A stretch of 64,000 nucleotides of DNA, from positions 124,001-188,000 of the forward strand of contig NZ_QUAJ01000002.1 of assembly GCF_003391055.1 (NCBI RefSeq), written 5' to 3'. This document shows, in pieces, positions 16,627 through 26,311 of the stretch (positions are counted from its first letter, which is position 1; every line of letters begins with the position of its first letter). The notes under the pieces are model-generated. The model was not told the DNA's origin. It searched no databases and saw only the letters and a program-made list of their open reading frames with translations. This DNA comes from Psychrilyobacter piezotolerans (GTDB taxonomy: Bacteria > Fusobacteriota > Fusobacteriia > Fusobacteriales > Fusobacteriaceae). A program made the position numbers and the translations under genes.

Positions 16627-18065
16627 GATACCTTGATCTTAAAAACAGGGAAAAAATTGGCTTGGAATACCTCACAAATAATCTGACTACAATATCTCCA
16701 TATGGAAACCTGAAAAAAAGAGATATTATTCCCATAGAGGAACCCGAAACTTTGGAAGTAATTTTTGATCATTTGGAGTTTTTCATAAAAAGATGCCAGC
16801 AGAATAAAAAAGAGATCCAAAAGATAGACCTTCTCCTTATGAAGTTAAAAGATATTTCTAATATTGTCTTAAATCTTCAAAAAGGAAAAATTTTAGATGA
16901 GGTTGAATTATTTGAATTAAAGATAAATGCCATGATCTTTATGGAAATCAGAAGTATTTCAAATGATATATTTTTAAAAGATTTTCATCTGATTGATCTG
17001 AGTCCTATTATAGATATTTTAGACCCGGGATCCAAAAAAATCCCTACCTTCCATATTTATAACGAATACTCAGAAAAATTAAAAGAGATCAGATATAAAA
17101 AGGCAGAAATTGAAAAATTAATTTTTTCAGCTAAAGATAACCAGCTGCAGATAAAACTTAAGGAAGAAAGAAGAGAGATCGTTGTTTTAGAAAGTTGTGA
17201 AGAATCCAAAGTCAAGATGGAAATAAGCAGACGATTAACCTTTTACACCAACGATATTCTAATAGATATCGACAAAATTAAAAATATTGATTTTACCCTG
17301 GCTAAAGCAAAACTTGCTATAAAATATGGAGCTAACAGGCCTAAAATAGGTGAACACATCGAATTTATCGGGATGTTTAATCCAGAAATTTTAGAAACTT
17401 TAAAAATGAAAAACCAAGAATTTCAAAAATTAGATATCCTATTAAAAAATGGTAATACTATCTTAACAGGAGCCAATATGGGAGGGAAAAGTGTTATTTT
17501 AAAAACCCTTACCCTTAATCTCATCCTGGCACAAATGGGGTTTTATGTTTTTTCAGATTATGCAACTATCCCTATATTAAAGTTTATACAATTTTTATCC
17601 GATGATATTCAAGACGTTTCCAAGGGGCTCAGCAGTTTTGGGGCTGAAATAATGAAACTAAGGGAGATTACAGGCTGTCTCAGAACTTATGATAAGGGGT
17701 TTATTGCACTGGATGAATTTGCCCGGGGTACCAACCCAAGTGAAGGTAAAAAATTTGTAAAGGGATTGTCCAATTATATGAAAAACTTTGACAGTTTTTC
17801 AATCATGGCAACTCACTATGATGGTGTAGTCGATGATTCGACTCCTCATTATCAGGTTGTCGGATTAAAGAATATAAATTTTGACAGCTTAAAAAGAAAG
17901 ATTGACCTGAATAACCAGAATTCAATCTCTCTGATCCAGAAACATATGGATTATTCCATAGAAAAGATTTATTCTAACTTAGAGGTTCCAAAGGACGCAC
18001 TAAATGTAGCAGCTTTAATCGGAATCGATGAGGATTTAAAAGATATAATAAAAAATTTATATTAG
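16623..18065 (+). CDS. kamC: Lysine 5,6-aminomutase reactivase ATPase KamC (MutS-like)
   Basis: A 480-residue protein with a MutS-type ATPase domain at its C-terminus. Walker A is GANMGGKS near residue 285, Walker B with the MutS signature is FIALDEFARGTNP near residue 365, and a conserved THYD is at about 400. The N-terminal half is helical and charged and lacks MutS mismatch-recognition motifs. Location between kamA and kamDE marks it as KamC, proposed to reactivate lysine 5,6-aminomutase together with KamB rather than to repair DNA. It starts within an ATGA overlap with kamB, with GGAGGAG upstream. Confidence 0.8.
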   Translation: MRYLDLKNREKIGLEYLTNNLTTISPYGNLKKRDIIPIEEPETLEVIFDHLEFFIKRCQQNKKEIQKIDLLLMKLKDISNIVLNLQKGKILDEVELFELKINAMIFMEIRSISNDIFLKDFHLIDLSPIIDILDPGSKKIPTFHIYNEYSEKLKEIRYKKAEIEKLIFSAKDNQLQIKLKEERREIVVLESCEESKVKMEISRRLTFYTNDILIDIDKIKNIDFTLAKAKLAIKYGANRPKIGEHIEFIGMFNPEILETLKMKNQEFQKLDILLKNGNTILTGANMGGKSVILKTLTLNLILAQMGFYVFSDYATIPILKFIQFLSDDIQDVSKGLSSFGAEIMKLREITGCLRTYDKGFIALDEFARGTNPSEGKKFVKGLSNYMKNFDSFSIMATHYDGVVDDSTPHYQVVGLKNINFDSLKRKIDLNNQNSISLIQKHMDYSIEKIYSNLEVPKDALNVAALIGIDEDLKDIIKNLY

Positions 18066-18109
18066 TCCCTCTTCCTTCTTAGGGAGAGGGTAACTTTGGA
18101 GGTAAAGAT

Positions 18110-19669
18110 ATGCAAGATTCAAAATTACACTTAGATTGGGATGTAGTGGCAGACGCTAGGAAATCAGCTAAAAATATCGCCATAGATGTACAGACTTATA
18201 TAGATGACCATTCTACAGTATCGGTAGAAAGAACAATTTGTCGTTTACTTGGTATAGACGGTATCGATAAATTTGAAGTTCCCCTGCCAAATATCGTAGT
18301 AGAGCATATTGAAAAAGAAGGAAACCTTACTTTGGGAGTTTCCCACTATATTGGAAATGCCATGGTAGAAACAGGTCTTTCTCCCCAGGAGATTGCTGAA
18401 AAAGTATCCCACGGAGAATTGAATCTAGGGAAGATATCCACCCATGATGCATTTGAAATAAAATTAGCTATAGATAAGATTGCTCGTGAAAATACAGATA
18501 AGATTGCAAATAATAGAAAGGACAGAGAATCTTATTTAGAAAGATTTGGAGATAAAACCGGACCCCTTCTATATCTTATTGTAGCCACTGGAAATATCTA
18601 TGAGGATATAACTCAAGCTGTAGCAGCTGCTAAGCAGGGGGCAGATATTATTGCGGTTATCAGAAGTACAGGTCAGAGTTTACTGGACTATGTACCTTTT
18701 GGAGCTACTACAGAAGGATTTGGCGGGACATTAGCTACCCAGGAAAATTTTAGAATCATGAGAAAAGCACTGGATGAGGTAGGAGAGGAATTGGGTAGAT
18801 ATATCAGACTTTGCAACTACTGTTCTGGTCTATGTATGCCTGAGATCGCTGCCATGGGAGCATTTGAAAGACTGGATGTAATGTTAAATGATGCTCTTTA
18901 TGGAATTTTATTCAGAGATATCAATATGAAGAGAACATTTGTAGACCAATATTTTTCTAGAATCATCAATGGATTTGCAGGAGTAATCATCAACACCGGA
19001 GAGGATAACTACCTTACCACAGCAGATGCCATAGAGGAAGCTCATACGGTACTGGCTTCTCAATTCATAAATGAACAATTTGCACTCCTTGCTAACCTCC
19101 CTGAGGAGCAGCAAGGGTTAGGACACGCATTTGAGATCCATCCAGACACAGAGAATGGATTTTTATTGGAACTATCCCAGGCTCAAATGGCCAGAGAAAT
19201 ATTTCCAAAGGCACCATTAAAATATATGCCTCCTACAAAATTTATGACTGGAGATATCTTCAAAGGCCATGTACAGGATGCTCTATTTAATATGGTAACA
19301 ATTATGACAGGACAAAGACTTCACCTCATGGGAATGATGACCGAGGCCATCCATACTCCATTTATGTCCGACAGGGCCCTGGCTATCGATAATGCTCAAT
19401 ATATCTTCAAAAATATGAAAGATTTCGGTTCCGAGATAACATTTAAAAAAGATGGAATGATTGTGAATCGTGCCAAGGAAGTTTTAGAAAAAGGTAGAGA
19501 TCTGATCAAAGAGATTGAAACAACAGGAATGTTTGATACCCTGCAAAAAGGTAAATTTGCAGGTATAAAAAGACCTATTGATGGTGGAAAAGGATTAAAC
19601 GGAGTATTTGTAAAGGATACTACATACTTTAATCCATTTATAGAACTAATGACTGGAGGTGACAGATAA
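18110..19669 (+). CDS. kamD: Lysine 5,6-aminomutase alpha subunit
   Basis: Large subunit of the adenosylcobalamin- and PLP-dependent lysine 5,6-aminomutase, which moves the terminal amino group of beta-lysine to give 3,5-diaminohexanoate. The 519-residue TIM-barrel sequence is typical in length, with recognisable segments such as VIRSTGQSLLDYVPFGATTEGFGG near residue 183 and the NYCSGLCMPEIAAMGA segment near residue 235. The stop codon overlaps the kamE start by one base (TAATG). The 44-bp gap after kamC contains an inverted repeat near 18065-18090 (CCCTCTTCCTT/AGGGAGAGGG), perhaps a weak attenuator. Confidence 0.95.
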   Translation: MQDSKLHLDWDVVADARKSAKNIAIDVQTYIDDHSTVSVERTICRLLGIDGIDKFEVPLPNIVVEHIEKEGNLTLGVSHYIGNAMVETGLSPQEIAEKVSHGELNLGKISTHDAFEIKLAIDKIARENTDKIANNRKDRESYLERFGDKTGPLLYLIVATGNIYEDITQAVAAAKQGADIIAVIRSTGQSLLDYVPFGATTEGFGGTLATQENFRIMRKALDEVGEELGRYIRLCNYCSGLCMPEIAAMGAFERLDVMLNDALYGILFRDINMKRTFVDQYFSRIINGFAGVIINTGEDNYLTTADAIEEAHTVLASQFINEQFALLANLPEEQQGLGHAFEIHPDTENGFLLELSQAQMAREIFPKAPLKYMPPTKFMTGDIFKGHVQDALFNMVTIMTGQRLHLMGMMTEAIHTPFMSDRALAIDNAQYIFKNMKDFGSEITFKKDGMIVNRAKEVLEKGRDLIKEIETTGMFDTLQKGKFAGIKRPIDGGKGLNGVFVKDTTYFNPFIELMTGGDR

Positions 19670-20457
19670 TGAGTGGAGGATTATATTCAACTGAAGATAA
19701 AAATTTTGATACTACATTAGACCTAAAAAAATTAAAACCTTATGGGGATACTATGAATGATGGAAAGGTGCAGATCAGTCTGACTCTGCCAGTTCCTGCC
19801 GATGAAAAAGGTGCTGAAGCAGCCAAAGAATTGGCTAAAAAAATGGGGTTATCTGAACCTGCTGTTTCTCATTACGGATCTTTAGATACTCACTTCTCAT
19901 TTTATGTAGTTTACGGATCATTGAACCATACTGTAAATTATGATGAGATCCATGTAGAAACAGTGGATATAGAGACTATGGATATGTACGGAGTACAGAA
20001 CTTTATCAAGGAAAACATTAAAAGAGATGTAGTTATCGTAGGAGCCAGTACAGGGACCGACGCTCATACAGTGGGAATAGATGCTGTTATGAATATGAAG
20101 GGATATGCCGGGCACTACGGCCTTGAGAGATATAAAGGGATCGAAGCTTATAACTTGGGATCCCAGGTAGAAAATGAGGAGTTCATCAAAAAAGCTATTG
20201 AATTAAAAGCTGATGCATTACTGGTTTCCCAGACAGTTACTCAAAAAAATATTCATATTCAAAACCTGACTCACCTGGTGGAATTGATGGAAGCTGAGGG
20301 AATCAGAGATAAGGTAATCCTTATTGCCGGGGGTCCTAGAATCTCCCATGAACTGGCTAAAGAATTAGGTTATGATGCCGGATTCGGACCTGGAAAATAT
20401 GCAGATGATGTAGCAACCTTTATTGTAGAAGAGATGGTAAAAAGAGAGATGGTGTAA
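19669..20457 (+). CDS. kamE: Lysine 5,6-aminomutase beta subunit
   Basis: A 262-residue cobalamin- and PLP-binding subunit. The B12-binding signature DxHxxG is DAHTVG with His133, the lower axial ligand position known from the Clostridium sticklandii enzyme. Lys144 in MNMKG is at the exact position of the PLP-binding lysine in that enzyme. It overlaps kamD by one base. It makes the operon dependent on adenosylcobalamin, consistent with the B12 uptake genes at 48-53 kb. Confidence 0.95.
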   Translation: MSGGLYSTEDKNFDTTLDLKKLKPYGDTMNDGKVQISLTLPVPADEKGAEAAKELAKKMGLSEPAVSHYGSLDTHFSFYVVYGSLNHTVNYDEIHVETVDIETMDMYGVQNFIKENIKRDVVIVGASTGTDAHTVGIDAVMNMKGYAGHYGLERYKGIEAYNLGSQVENEEFIKKAIELKADALLVSQTVTQKNIHIQNLTHLVELMEAEGIRDKVILIAGGPRISHELAKELGYDAGFGPGKYADDVATFIVEEMVKREMV

Positions 20458-20526
20458 GAACGTTTAACTACGAATTACGCTAAATAGATATAGCCAGAAC
20501 TTTTGAAAATAAAAAATATAAAGATT

Positions 20527-20560
20527 AAGTAACAAGAATTTTTTTCTTGTTACTTTTTTC
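20527..20560 (+). terminator. Terminator after kamE
   Basis: AAGTAACAAGA and TCTTGTTACTT form an 11-bp stem followed by TTTTTT. It separates the kam genes from the atoE-atoD-atoA group. Confidence 0.8.
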
Positions 20561-20658
20561 CGGATAAGTTCTTACTATCCTTTTCCATAAAACTTAGAGT
20601 TTTTCGTAGAAATTTTGAAATCTTTTATTAATTTTTTAATTTAAAAGGAGTAAATTCT

Positions 20659-22049
20659 ATGAATGAAACTACAGCTAAAGAAACACCTATTAGACAAAAA
20701 AATATTTTTGAAAAGTTTACAAATTTATGTGTAATATTAATACAAAAATATCTGCCTGATCCATTTATATTTTGTGCCATTTTGACATTTATAGTTTTTT
20801 TGATTGCAATCCCTATTACTAAACAGTCTCCTATGTCTATTATCAATAGCTGGACCAATGGATTTTGGGGGTTATTATCCTTTGCCATGCAGATGGCACT
20901 GGTATTAGTTACTGGGCATACTATGGCTAGTTCTCCGTTTTTCAAAAGAACATTATCATTTATGGCCGGCAAATTAAAAAATCCATCTCAAGCCATAATA
21001 GGAGTTACTGTAGTTTCTATTTTAGCTTCGTTTATTAATTGGGGGTTCGGTCTTGTAATTGGGGCTATATTTGCTAAAGAAATTGCTAAAAAAGTCAAAG
21101 GTGTAGATTACCGGTTATTAATTGCTTCTGCGTATACTGGATTTTTAGTCTGGCACGGAGGATTATCCGCTTCAATACCTTTAAAACTTGCCTCTGGCGG
21201 AGGTTTAAAAAGTGCAACAGCTGGGGCTGTTACAGAAGCAATTCCTACATCTATGACTATTTTTTCAGCCACTAATTTAATAATCTTAGTCATTTTATTT
21301 ATTACTTTGCCCTTTGTTAATAGGGCTATGCATCCTAAAAAAGATGATGTTATAACTATAGACAATGATCTGCTTATCGAGGTTCCAGAAGAAAAACTAA
21401 ATATCGCTGCTATGACCCCGGCGGAAAAAATAGAAAACAGTAAGATAGTTTCTTTGCTTTTAGGAATAATGGGTTATACTTATATTATTTCATACTTTAT
21501 GAAAAATGGATTCGCATTAAACTTAAACATAGTTAATTTTGTGTTCTTATTTACAGCAATACTTTTACATGGAACACCTCATAGATTTCTAAATGCAATC
21601 AAAGAAGCTTCCAAGGGTGCCGCAGGAATAATCCTTCAATTCCCTTTCTATGCTGGAATAATGGGGATAATGATTGGAAAAGGACCCGAGGGAATTTCTC
21701 TGGCAGGAGCCATGTCTAATATGTTTGTTAATATTTCCACTGAAACAACTTTCCCTTTCTTTACTTTTTTAAGTGCAGGGATTGTTAACTTCTTTGTTCC
21801 ATCTGGTGGAGGTCAATGGGCAGTTCAGGCTCCAATAATGATGCCTGCTGGTGCTGCTTTAGGCATTCCAGCAGCAAAAACTGCCATGGCATAGCATGGG
21901 GGGATGCATGGACAAACATGATACAACCATTCTGGGCCCTTCCTGCTCTTGGTATTGCAGGCTTAGGTGCTAAAGATATAATGGGTTATTGTTTGGTAGT
22001 ACTTATTTACTCCGGTGCTATAATTTCACTGGTTTTAATGTTTCTATAA
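20659..22049 (+). pseudogene. atoE: Short-chain fatty acid transporter AtoE, frameshifted
   Basis: A member of the AtoE family of short-chain fatty acid transporters. The first frame (20659-21894) reads through about 411 residues with many membrane segments and ends abruptly at GIPAAKTAMA-stop. The next frame continues with IAWGDAWTNMIQPFWALPALGIAGLGAKD up to 22049, exactly the usual C-terminus. Restoring one A in GCATAGCA near 21890-21896 would rejoin the frames. It is therefore a single-base deletion, a sequencing error or a -1 recoding site; no canonical slippery heptamer is present. The missing part is the last two membrane helices. It lies directly upstream of atoDA. Confidence 0.8.
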
Positions 22050-22086
22050 GTTTAATGTCTTAAAATAAAAAGGGGGAAACAAGTTT

Positions 22087-22749
22087 ATGTCTAAGAAAAT
22101 AATTGATGTTGCAGATGCAGTATCTAAAATAGAAGATGGGATGACCATCATGGTAGGAGGGTTTTTAGGTACCGGAACACCTCATACCATCGTAGATGCT
22201 ATTATAAAAAAAGGTGTAAAAAACCTGACTATCATATCTAACGATACAGGAATAAAAGATAGTGGTGTAGGAAGGTTTATCTACAACAATATGGTTAAAA
22301 AAGTAATCACATCACACATTGGTACAAACCCGGAAACTGGCAGACAGATGAATGAAAAAGAGATCGAGGTAGAGTTAGTTCCCCAGGGTACTTTGGCAGA
22401 GAGGATTAGGTCTGGAGGAGCCGGTTTAGGCGGTGTTCTTACTCCTACTGGTCTGGGTACTATCGTAGCAGAAGGTAAACAAATAATAGAGGTAGATGGA
22501 AAACAATTCCTTTTGGAAAAACCTCTCAGAGCAGATGTTGCCATCCTTTTAGGACACACTGTGGATACCAAGGGTAATATTATCTATGCCAATACTGCCA
22601 GAAACTTTAACCCTATCATGGCTACAGCTGCTGATACAGTTATAGTAGAAGCTGAAAATATAGTAGAAGTAGGCAGTATCAATCCCAATGAAGTTGTTAC
22701 ACCTAGAATTTTTGTAGATCATATAGTAGGAAGTGGTTGTAATGGATAA
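22087..22749 (+). CDS. atoD: CoA-transferase subunit alpha (butyryl/aceto-CoA:acetoacetate)
   Basis: Alpha subunit of a family I CoA transferase. The 220-residue chain begins with the typical [18 protein letters not shown] and has the [15 protein letters not shown] glycine-rich region near residue 25. In lysine fermentation a butyryl-CoA:acetoacetate CoA-transferase consumes the acetoacetate made by Kce and frees butyrate, so this is the likely role here; acetate could also be an acceptor. A GGGGG ribosome binding site precedes the ATG. It overlaps atoA by 8 bp. Confidence 0.9.
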   Translation: MSKKIIDVADAVSKIEDGMTIMVGGFLGTGTPHTIVDAIIKKGVKNLTIISNDTGIKDSGVGRFIYNNMVKKVITSHIGTNPETGRQMNEKEIEVELVPQGTLAERIRSGGAGLGGVLTPTGLGTIVAEGKQIIEVDGKQFLLEKPLRADVAILLGHTVDTKGNIIYANTARNFNPIMATAADTVIVEAENIVEVGSINPNEVVTPRIFVDHIVGSGCNG

Positions 22750-23401
22750 AAAATTAATCAGAGAGATTATTGCTAAAAGGGTTGCTCAGGAATTGAACGA
22801 TGGAGATGTAGTTAATCTGGGTATTGGTCTTCCCACTGCGGTTGCCAACTATGTCCCGGAGAATATGGATGTTATCTTCCAGTCGGAAAACGGCCTTATA
22901 GGAGTGGGTCCTGCCCCGAAAGAGGGAGAAGAGATCAAAGACCTTGTTAATGCAGGCGGAATGCCTATCACTACCTTAGATGGAGCAGTGTTCTTTGACT
23001 CTGCCATGTCTTTTTCTGTAATCCGTGGCGGACATGTAGATATGACTGTACTGGGAGCATTACAGGTAGATGAAAAAGGTAACCTTGCTAACTGGATAAT
23101 CCCTGGAAAGATGGTTCCCGGGATGGGTGGAGCCATGGACCTTGTTGTAGGAGCAAAAAAAGTAATAGTTTCTATGGAACATACTGCAAAGGGGAAGCCA
23201 AAGATCTTTCCGTTGTGCACATTGCCCCTGACTGCTGCTAACCAGGTAAACTTAATTATCACAGAGATGGCAGTCATTGAAGTAACTCCTGATGGGTTAT
23301 TGTTAAAAGAGATCGGGCCGCATAATACTGTAGAAGATGTAATAGCTAATACTCCTGCAAAGTTAATTATTGCAGATGATATAAAGGTTATGGAGGTTTA
23401 A
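22742..23401 (+). CDS. atoA: CoA-transferase subunit beta
   Basis: Beta subunit with the catalytic glutamate motif SENGLIG near residue 47, where the family forms the glutamyl-CoA intermediate, and the [15 protein letters not shown] segment. The 219-residue length is typical. ATG 22742 is chosen because AGGAAG lies 8 bp upstream; a GTG at 22733 in the same frame falls on that site. Coupled to atoD by overlap and followed after 2 bp by the MaoC-type hydratase. Confidence 0.92.
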   Translation: MDKKLIREIIAKRVAQELNDGDVVNLGIGLPTAVANYVPENMDVIFQSENGLIGVGPAPKEGEEIKDLVNAGGMPITTLDGAVFFDSAMSFSVIRGGHVDMTVLGALQVDEKGNLANWIIPGKMVPGMGGAMDLVVGAKKVIVSMEHTAKGKPKIFPLCTLPLTAANQVNLIITEMAVIEVTPDGLLLKEIGPHNTVEDVIANTPAKLIIADDIKVMEV

Positions 23402-23403
23402 TT

Positions 23404-23814
23404 ATGATAAAATCATTAAAAATCGGAGATTCTTATAGCTTTAATAAGCTCGTAGAAGCTGTGGATGTAGAAAAATTTGCAGAAGTAAGTACAGATCATA
23501 ACCCTGTTCATTTAGACGAGGAATATGCTAAGACTACTATGTTTAAAAAGAGGATAGCCCATGGGATGTTGGGAGTATCTTATATCTCATCTATCTTAGG
23601 GACGAAATTTCCCGGTGAAGGAACTATATATTTAGGACAGACAGTTAAATTTTTAGCTCCGGTTTATTTAGGAGATACTTTAGAAGTTAAGGCTGAAATT
23701 ATTGATCTTAAAGAGGGTCGAAACGACAGAGCTACTCTGAGAACTACCTGCACAAATCAGGAGGGCAAGATGGTAATCGATGGAGAAGCCAGTGTAATGC
23801 TTCCAAAGGCATAA
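23404..23814 (+). CDS. MaoC-like (R)-specific enoyl-CoA hydratase
   Basis: A 136-residue hotdog-fold hydratase of the PhaJ/MaoC family. The catalytic Asp/His hydratase motif is seen in STDHNPVHLDEEYA near residue 31, followed by RIAHGMLGVSYIS. It would interconvert crotonyl-CoA and (R)-3-hydroxybutyryl-CoA. It starts 2 bp after atoA, so it belongs to the same transcript. The sequence suggests either a side route from crotonyl-CoA or entry of 3-hydroxybutyrate; the physiological direction is not evident. Confidence 0.85.
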   Translation: MIKSLKIGDSYSFNKLVEAVDVEKFAEVSTDHNPVHLDEEYAKTTMFKKRIAHGMLGVSYISSILGTKFPGEGTIYLGQTVKFLAPVYLGDTLEVKAEIIDLKEGRNDRATLRTTCTNQEGKMVIDGEASVMLPKA

Positions 23815-23829
23815 AAACAACGTGACGTT

Positions 23830-23892
23830 GCATCCAGAGAGGCATAACTTATGTTTACGAAGTAAATTACTAGTGTTTTAATTATGCCTCTT
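23830..23892 (+). other. Long imperfect hairpin after the hydratase gene
   Basis: GAGGCATAA near 23838 pairs with TTATGCCTC near 23882-23890 across a loop of about 35 bp. It precedes the stronger terminator at 23916-23948. It is preceded by the ACGTTGCATCCAG motif (23825-23837). Confidence 0.5.
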
Positions 23893-23915
23893 ACAGGTGT
23901 AATTTTCTATACTAT

Positions 23916-23948
23916 AAAAAATCGAGGAATTTAATCCTCGATTTTTTT
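23916..23948 (+). terminator. Terminator of the atoE-atoD-atoA-hydratase unit
   Basis: ATCGAGGA (23921-23928) pairs with TCCTCGAT (23935-23942), flanked by A5 and T7. Confidence 0.85.
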
Positions 23949-23963
23949 ATTTTATTCCCAAAA

Positions 23964-23994
23964 GAAAAAAGAGCAGAACTCGCGTTCTGCTCTA
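23964..23994 (-). terminator. Terminator downstream of tRNA-Thr
   Basis: On the minus strand AGAGCAGAA and TTCTGCTCT form a stem around a CGCGAG-containing loop, followed by TTTTTT. Confidence 0.85.
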
Positions 23995-24007
23995 AGATTT
24001 ATATATA

Positions 24008-24083
24008 TGGTGCCACCTGCCGGAGTCGAACCGGCTACCTCTACCTTACCATGGTACTGCTCTACCTAGTGAGCTAAGGCGGC
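24008..24083 (-). tRNA. tRNA-Thr (anticodon GGT), CCA encoded
   Basis: Read on the minus strand the 76-nt cloverleaf has acceptor GCCGCCT paired with AGGTGGC (one G-U), D arm GCTC/GAGC with GG in the loop, anticodon loop ATGGTAA (anticodon GGT, decoding ACC/ACT), T arm GCCGG-TTCGACT-CCGGC, and an encoded CCA end. The outermost anticodon-stem pair (27-43) appears to be a G-G mismatch. It lies 24 bp after the LysM/M23 peptidase gene on the same strand and may be co-transcribed with the rho operon. Confidence 0.93.
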
Positions 24084-24107
24084 AAAATGCTGCTTTTAAG
24101 GCAGCAA

Positions 24108-25064
24108 TTATTTAAAATATTTCATTGGATTTACAGGAGTCCCATATTTTCTTATCTCATAGTGAAGATGCGGACCTGTTACCCGTCCGGTTTTTCCACT
24201 CTCTGCAATAAGCTGTCCTCTGCTTACCCTCTGACCTTTCTTTACTTTTATCTTATTTAGATGCGCATACCTGGTTTCATAGCCTTTGGAATGTTTAACA
24301 ATAACTATCTTACCATATCCACTCATCCATCCTGCATATGTAACAGTTCCGTTTTCCGAAGCTTTTACATCTATATAATGAGCTCGCAAATCTACTCCCA
24401 TATGACCTATCCACCTTTTTAATACAGGGTGTAATCTTCTTCCATAGGGACTGGTAACACCTTTCCAAGCTGTTGGCCAATATACATCGAAACCTTTTTT
24501 GGTTCTGGTAATTCTGGCTAGATCTACCTTGGGATTATTTATTATTAACATTTGATTCAGATTAACTATATTTGATGTTAAATTATTGGTAGTTTTTAAT
24601 TCACTTACGGTTTTCCCAAATTTTGAAGCTATCTTTGAAAGGGAATCTCCCTTAGCTACCTTGTAAGTTATGGAATTTCCTCTGGTAATTTTAAGTTTTT
24701 CTCCAATTTTTAGATACTTTCCCATATTGGGATTGTTGTATTTTAAAACCGTCTGCGACTGCCCAAATCTATTGGCAATTCCACCCAGTGTATCTCCAGA
24801 TTTTACCTTATAATACGTTATTTCTGCTCTTTTTTTTGATTCTTCTTGTGTTTTTTCACTTACAATGGTGTATTGTTTTTCATATACTTTAAAGTCAGAA
24901 GTTAATAGCTGGTAACCACCGTTATCGGCCTCTGATTCAGTATAGTAATCTGTAAAATCATTCAAATTAACAACTTCTTTTTCCATTTTTTTAATAGTAT
25001 TATATGCTAAAAACACATTAAATACAAGTAAAATTACGAGAAGCTTTTTTATTTTTTTATTCAA
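24108..25064 (-). CDS. LysM and M23 domain murein hydrolase/activator
   Basis: A 318-residue envelope protein. Residues 7-25 form a signal anchor, two LysM peptidoglycan-binding repeats start near 84 (YYKVKSGDT) and 132 (TYKVAKGDS), and a LytM/M23 domain fills about 205-315. The M23 zinc ligands appear intact: H and D in HMGVD and the HLHYE motif, with RYAHL between. It could therefore be an active endopeptidase rather than a degenerate NlpD/EnvC-type activator. The start is a TTG overlapping the rho stop (TTGA), with AGGAG upstream. Confidence 0.88.
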   Translation of the reverse strand: MNKKIKKLLVILLVFNVFLAYNTIKKMEKEVVNLNDFTDYYTESEADNGGYQLLTSDFKVYEKQYTIVSEKTQEESKKRAEITYYKVKSGDTLGGIANRFGQSQTVLKYNNPNMGKYLKIGEKLKITRGNSITYKVAKGDSLSKIASKFGKTVSELKTTNNLTSNIVNLNQMLIINNPKVDLARITRTKKGFDVYWPTAWKGVTSPYGRRLHPVLKRWIGHMGVDLRAHYIDVKASENGTVTYAGWMSGYGKIVIVKHSKGYETRYAHLNKIKVKKGQRVSRGQLIAESGKTGRVTGPHLHYEIRKYGTPVNPMKYFK

Positions 25065-26311
25065 TTTTTTGCTTCTCCTTTCGAATAATAGTTTAACAAT
25101 TCTTCATTAGTCTTTGTTTTTTTTATAGTGTCTATCAGTTGTTTAGAACCTTCAGCAGTACTAAGCTTACTGAGGTATCTACGAATTTTCCAGATTGCCG
25201 AGAGTTTATCTTCCTCAATCAATAACTCCTCTTTTCTTGTTCCCGATCTTTTTATATCGATAGCTGGGTATATTCTTAATTCAGCTAAAGTTCTGTCCAG
25301 GTGGATATCCATGTTTCCAGTACCTTTAAACTCCTCAAAAATAATATCATCCATCTTACTTCCGGTATCTACCAACGCTGTCGCTAAGATGGTCAAACTT
25401 CCGCCGCCACGAATGTTTCTTGCTGATCCAAAAAATTTCTTTGGATAATATAGAGCTGTCGGGTCTATCCCACCAGATATAAGCTTACCACTAGATGGTA
25501 TCACAATATTATAGGCTCTTGCAAGTCTTGTTATTGAATCCATCAATATTACAATATCTTTTCCGTCTTCTAATATTCTTTTGGCTTTATCTAAAACCAT
25601 CTCAGTTACCTTAATATGGTTTTTAGGATCTTCGTCAAAGGTAGATGAAAAAACTTTAGCTCCACAAACTGTCTCCTTTATATCTGTTACTTCTTCAGGT
25701 CTTTCATCTATAAGTAATATCCATACTTCCAAACCCTTATTGTTCTTTATTATACTATTGGCAATATTACTTATTAACATGGTTTTACCGGCTTTAGGAG
25801 GAGCTACAATAAGACCTCTCTGTCCTTTTCCCAGAGGTGCAATGAGGTCGATAACTCTTCCTGAGATATCTCCCTCCCCTCCTAATAGGATTTTTTCATC
25901 TGGGTATGCCGGTATTAATTCATCAAAAGGTACACGATTTTCTGCTTTTTCTAAATTATCTCCATTTATCAGGAGAATCTTTCTCATGGCATAGTTTTTT
26001 TCTGTTCCCACCGGTACCCTGGCTTCACCTAAAACTATATCACCATTTCTAACCTTAAATCTTCTTATCTGTGTAGAAGATATATATACATCCTTTTCCA
26101 CATTGGTTTCACGGAGAAAACCATAACCATCAGCAAACACTTCGATCTTACCCCAGGCTATGGTGTGCCCGTCACTTTCCCTTACATATTCCCCTATTTT
26201 TTCAATCAATTCCAATTTTTTATAATCATAAGATTTATCTATATTTAATTTTTTAGCTATCTCCCTTAATTCAGAAAGGAGTAACCCACTTAAATCCACC
26301 AAAGTCATCAT
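25061..26311 (-). CDS. rho: Transcription termination factor Rho
   Basis: Hexameric RNA-dependent ATPase that terminates transcription. Domain order: Rho N-terminal helical domain at 1-45, cold-shock-like RNA-binding domain around [16 protein letters not shown] near residue 55, and ATPase with Walker A (PPKAGKTM) near 175 and Walker B ([14 protein letters not shown]) near 265. The 416-residue length is normal, with no long insertion. The start is ATGATG overlapping the antiporter stop; either ATG is possible. Overlaps on both sides place it in the middle of a tightly coupled operon. Confidence 0.95.
   Translation of the reverse strand: MMTLVDLSGLLLSELREIAKKLNIDKSYDYKKLELIEKIGEYVRESDGHTIAWGKIEVFADGYGFLRETNVEKDVYISSTQIRRFKVRNGDIVLGEARVPVGTEKNYAMRKILLINGDNLEKAENRVPFDELIPAYPDEKILLGGEGDISGRVIDLIAPLGKGQRGLIVAPPKAGKTMLISNIANSIIKNNKGLEVWILLIDERPEEVTDIKETVCGAKVFSSTFDEDPKNHIKVTEMVLDKAKRILEDGKDIVILMDSITRLARAYNIVIPSSGKLISGGIDPTALYYPKKFFGSARNIRGGGSLTILATALVDTGSKMDDIIFEEFKGTGNMDIHLDRTLAELRIYPAIDIKRSGTRKEELLIEEDKLSAIWKIRRYLSKLSTAEGSKQLIDTIKKTKTNEELLNYYSKGEAKN

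Noticed and set aside
16623-18065. KamC as a DNA mismatch repair MutS protein
   Set aside because: The mismatch-binding N-terminal domains are absent and the gene is embedded between kamB and kamD, so the lysine-aminomutase reactivase role is more likely.
21886-21900. Programmed -1 frameshifting in atoE
   Set aside because: A -1 shift would restore the protein, but no X-XXY-YYZ slippery heptamer or downstream structure is evident, so mutation or sequencing error is preferred.
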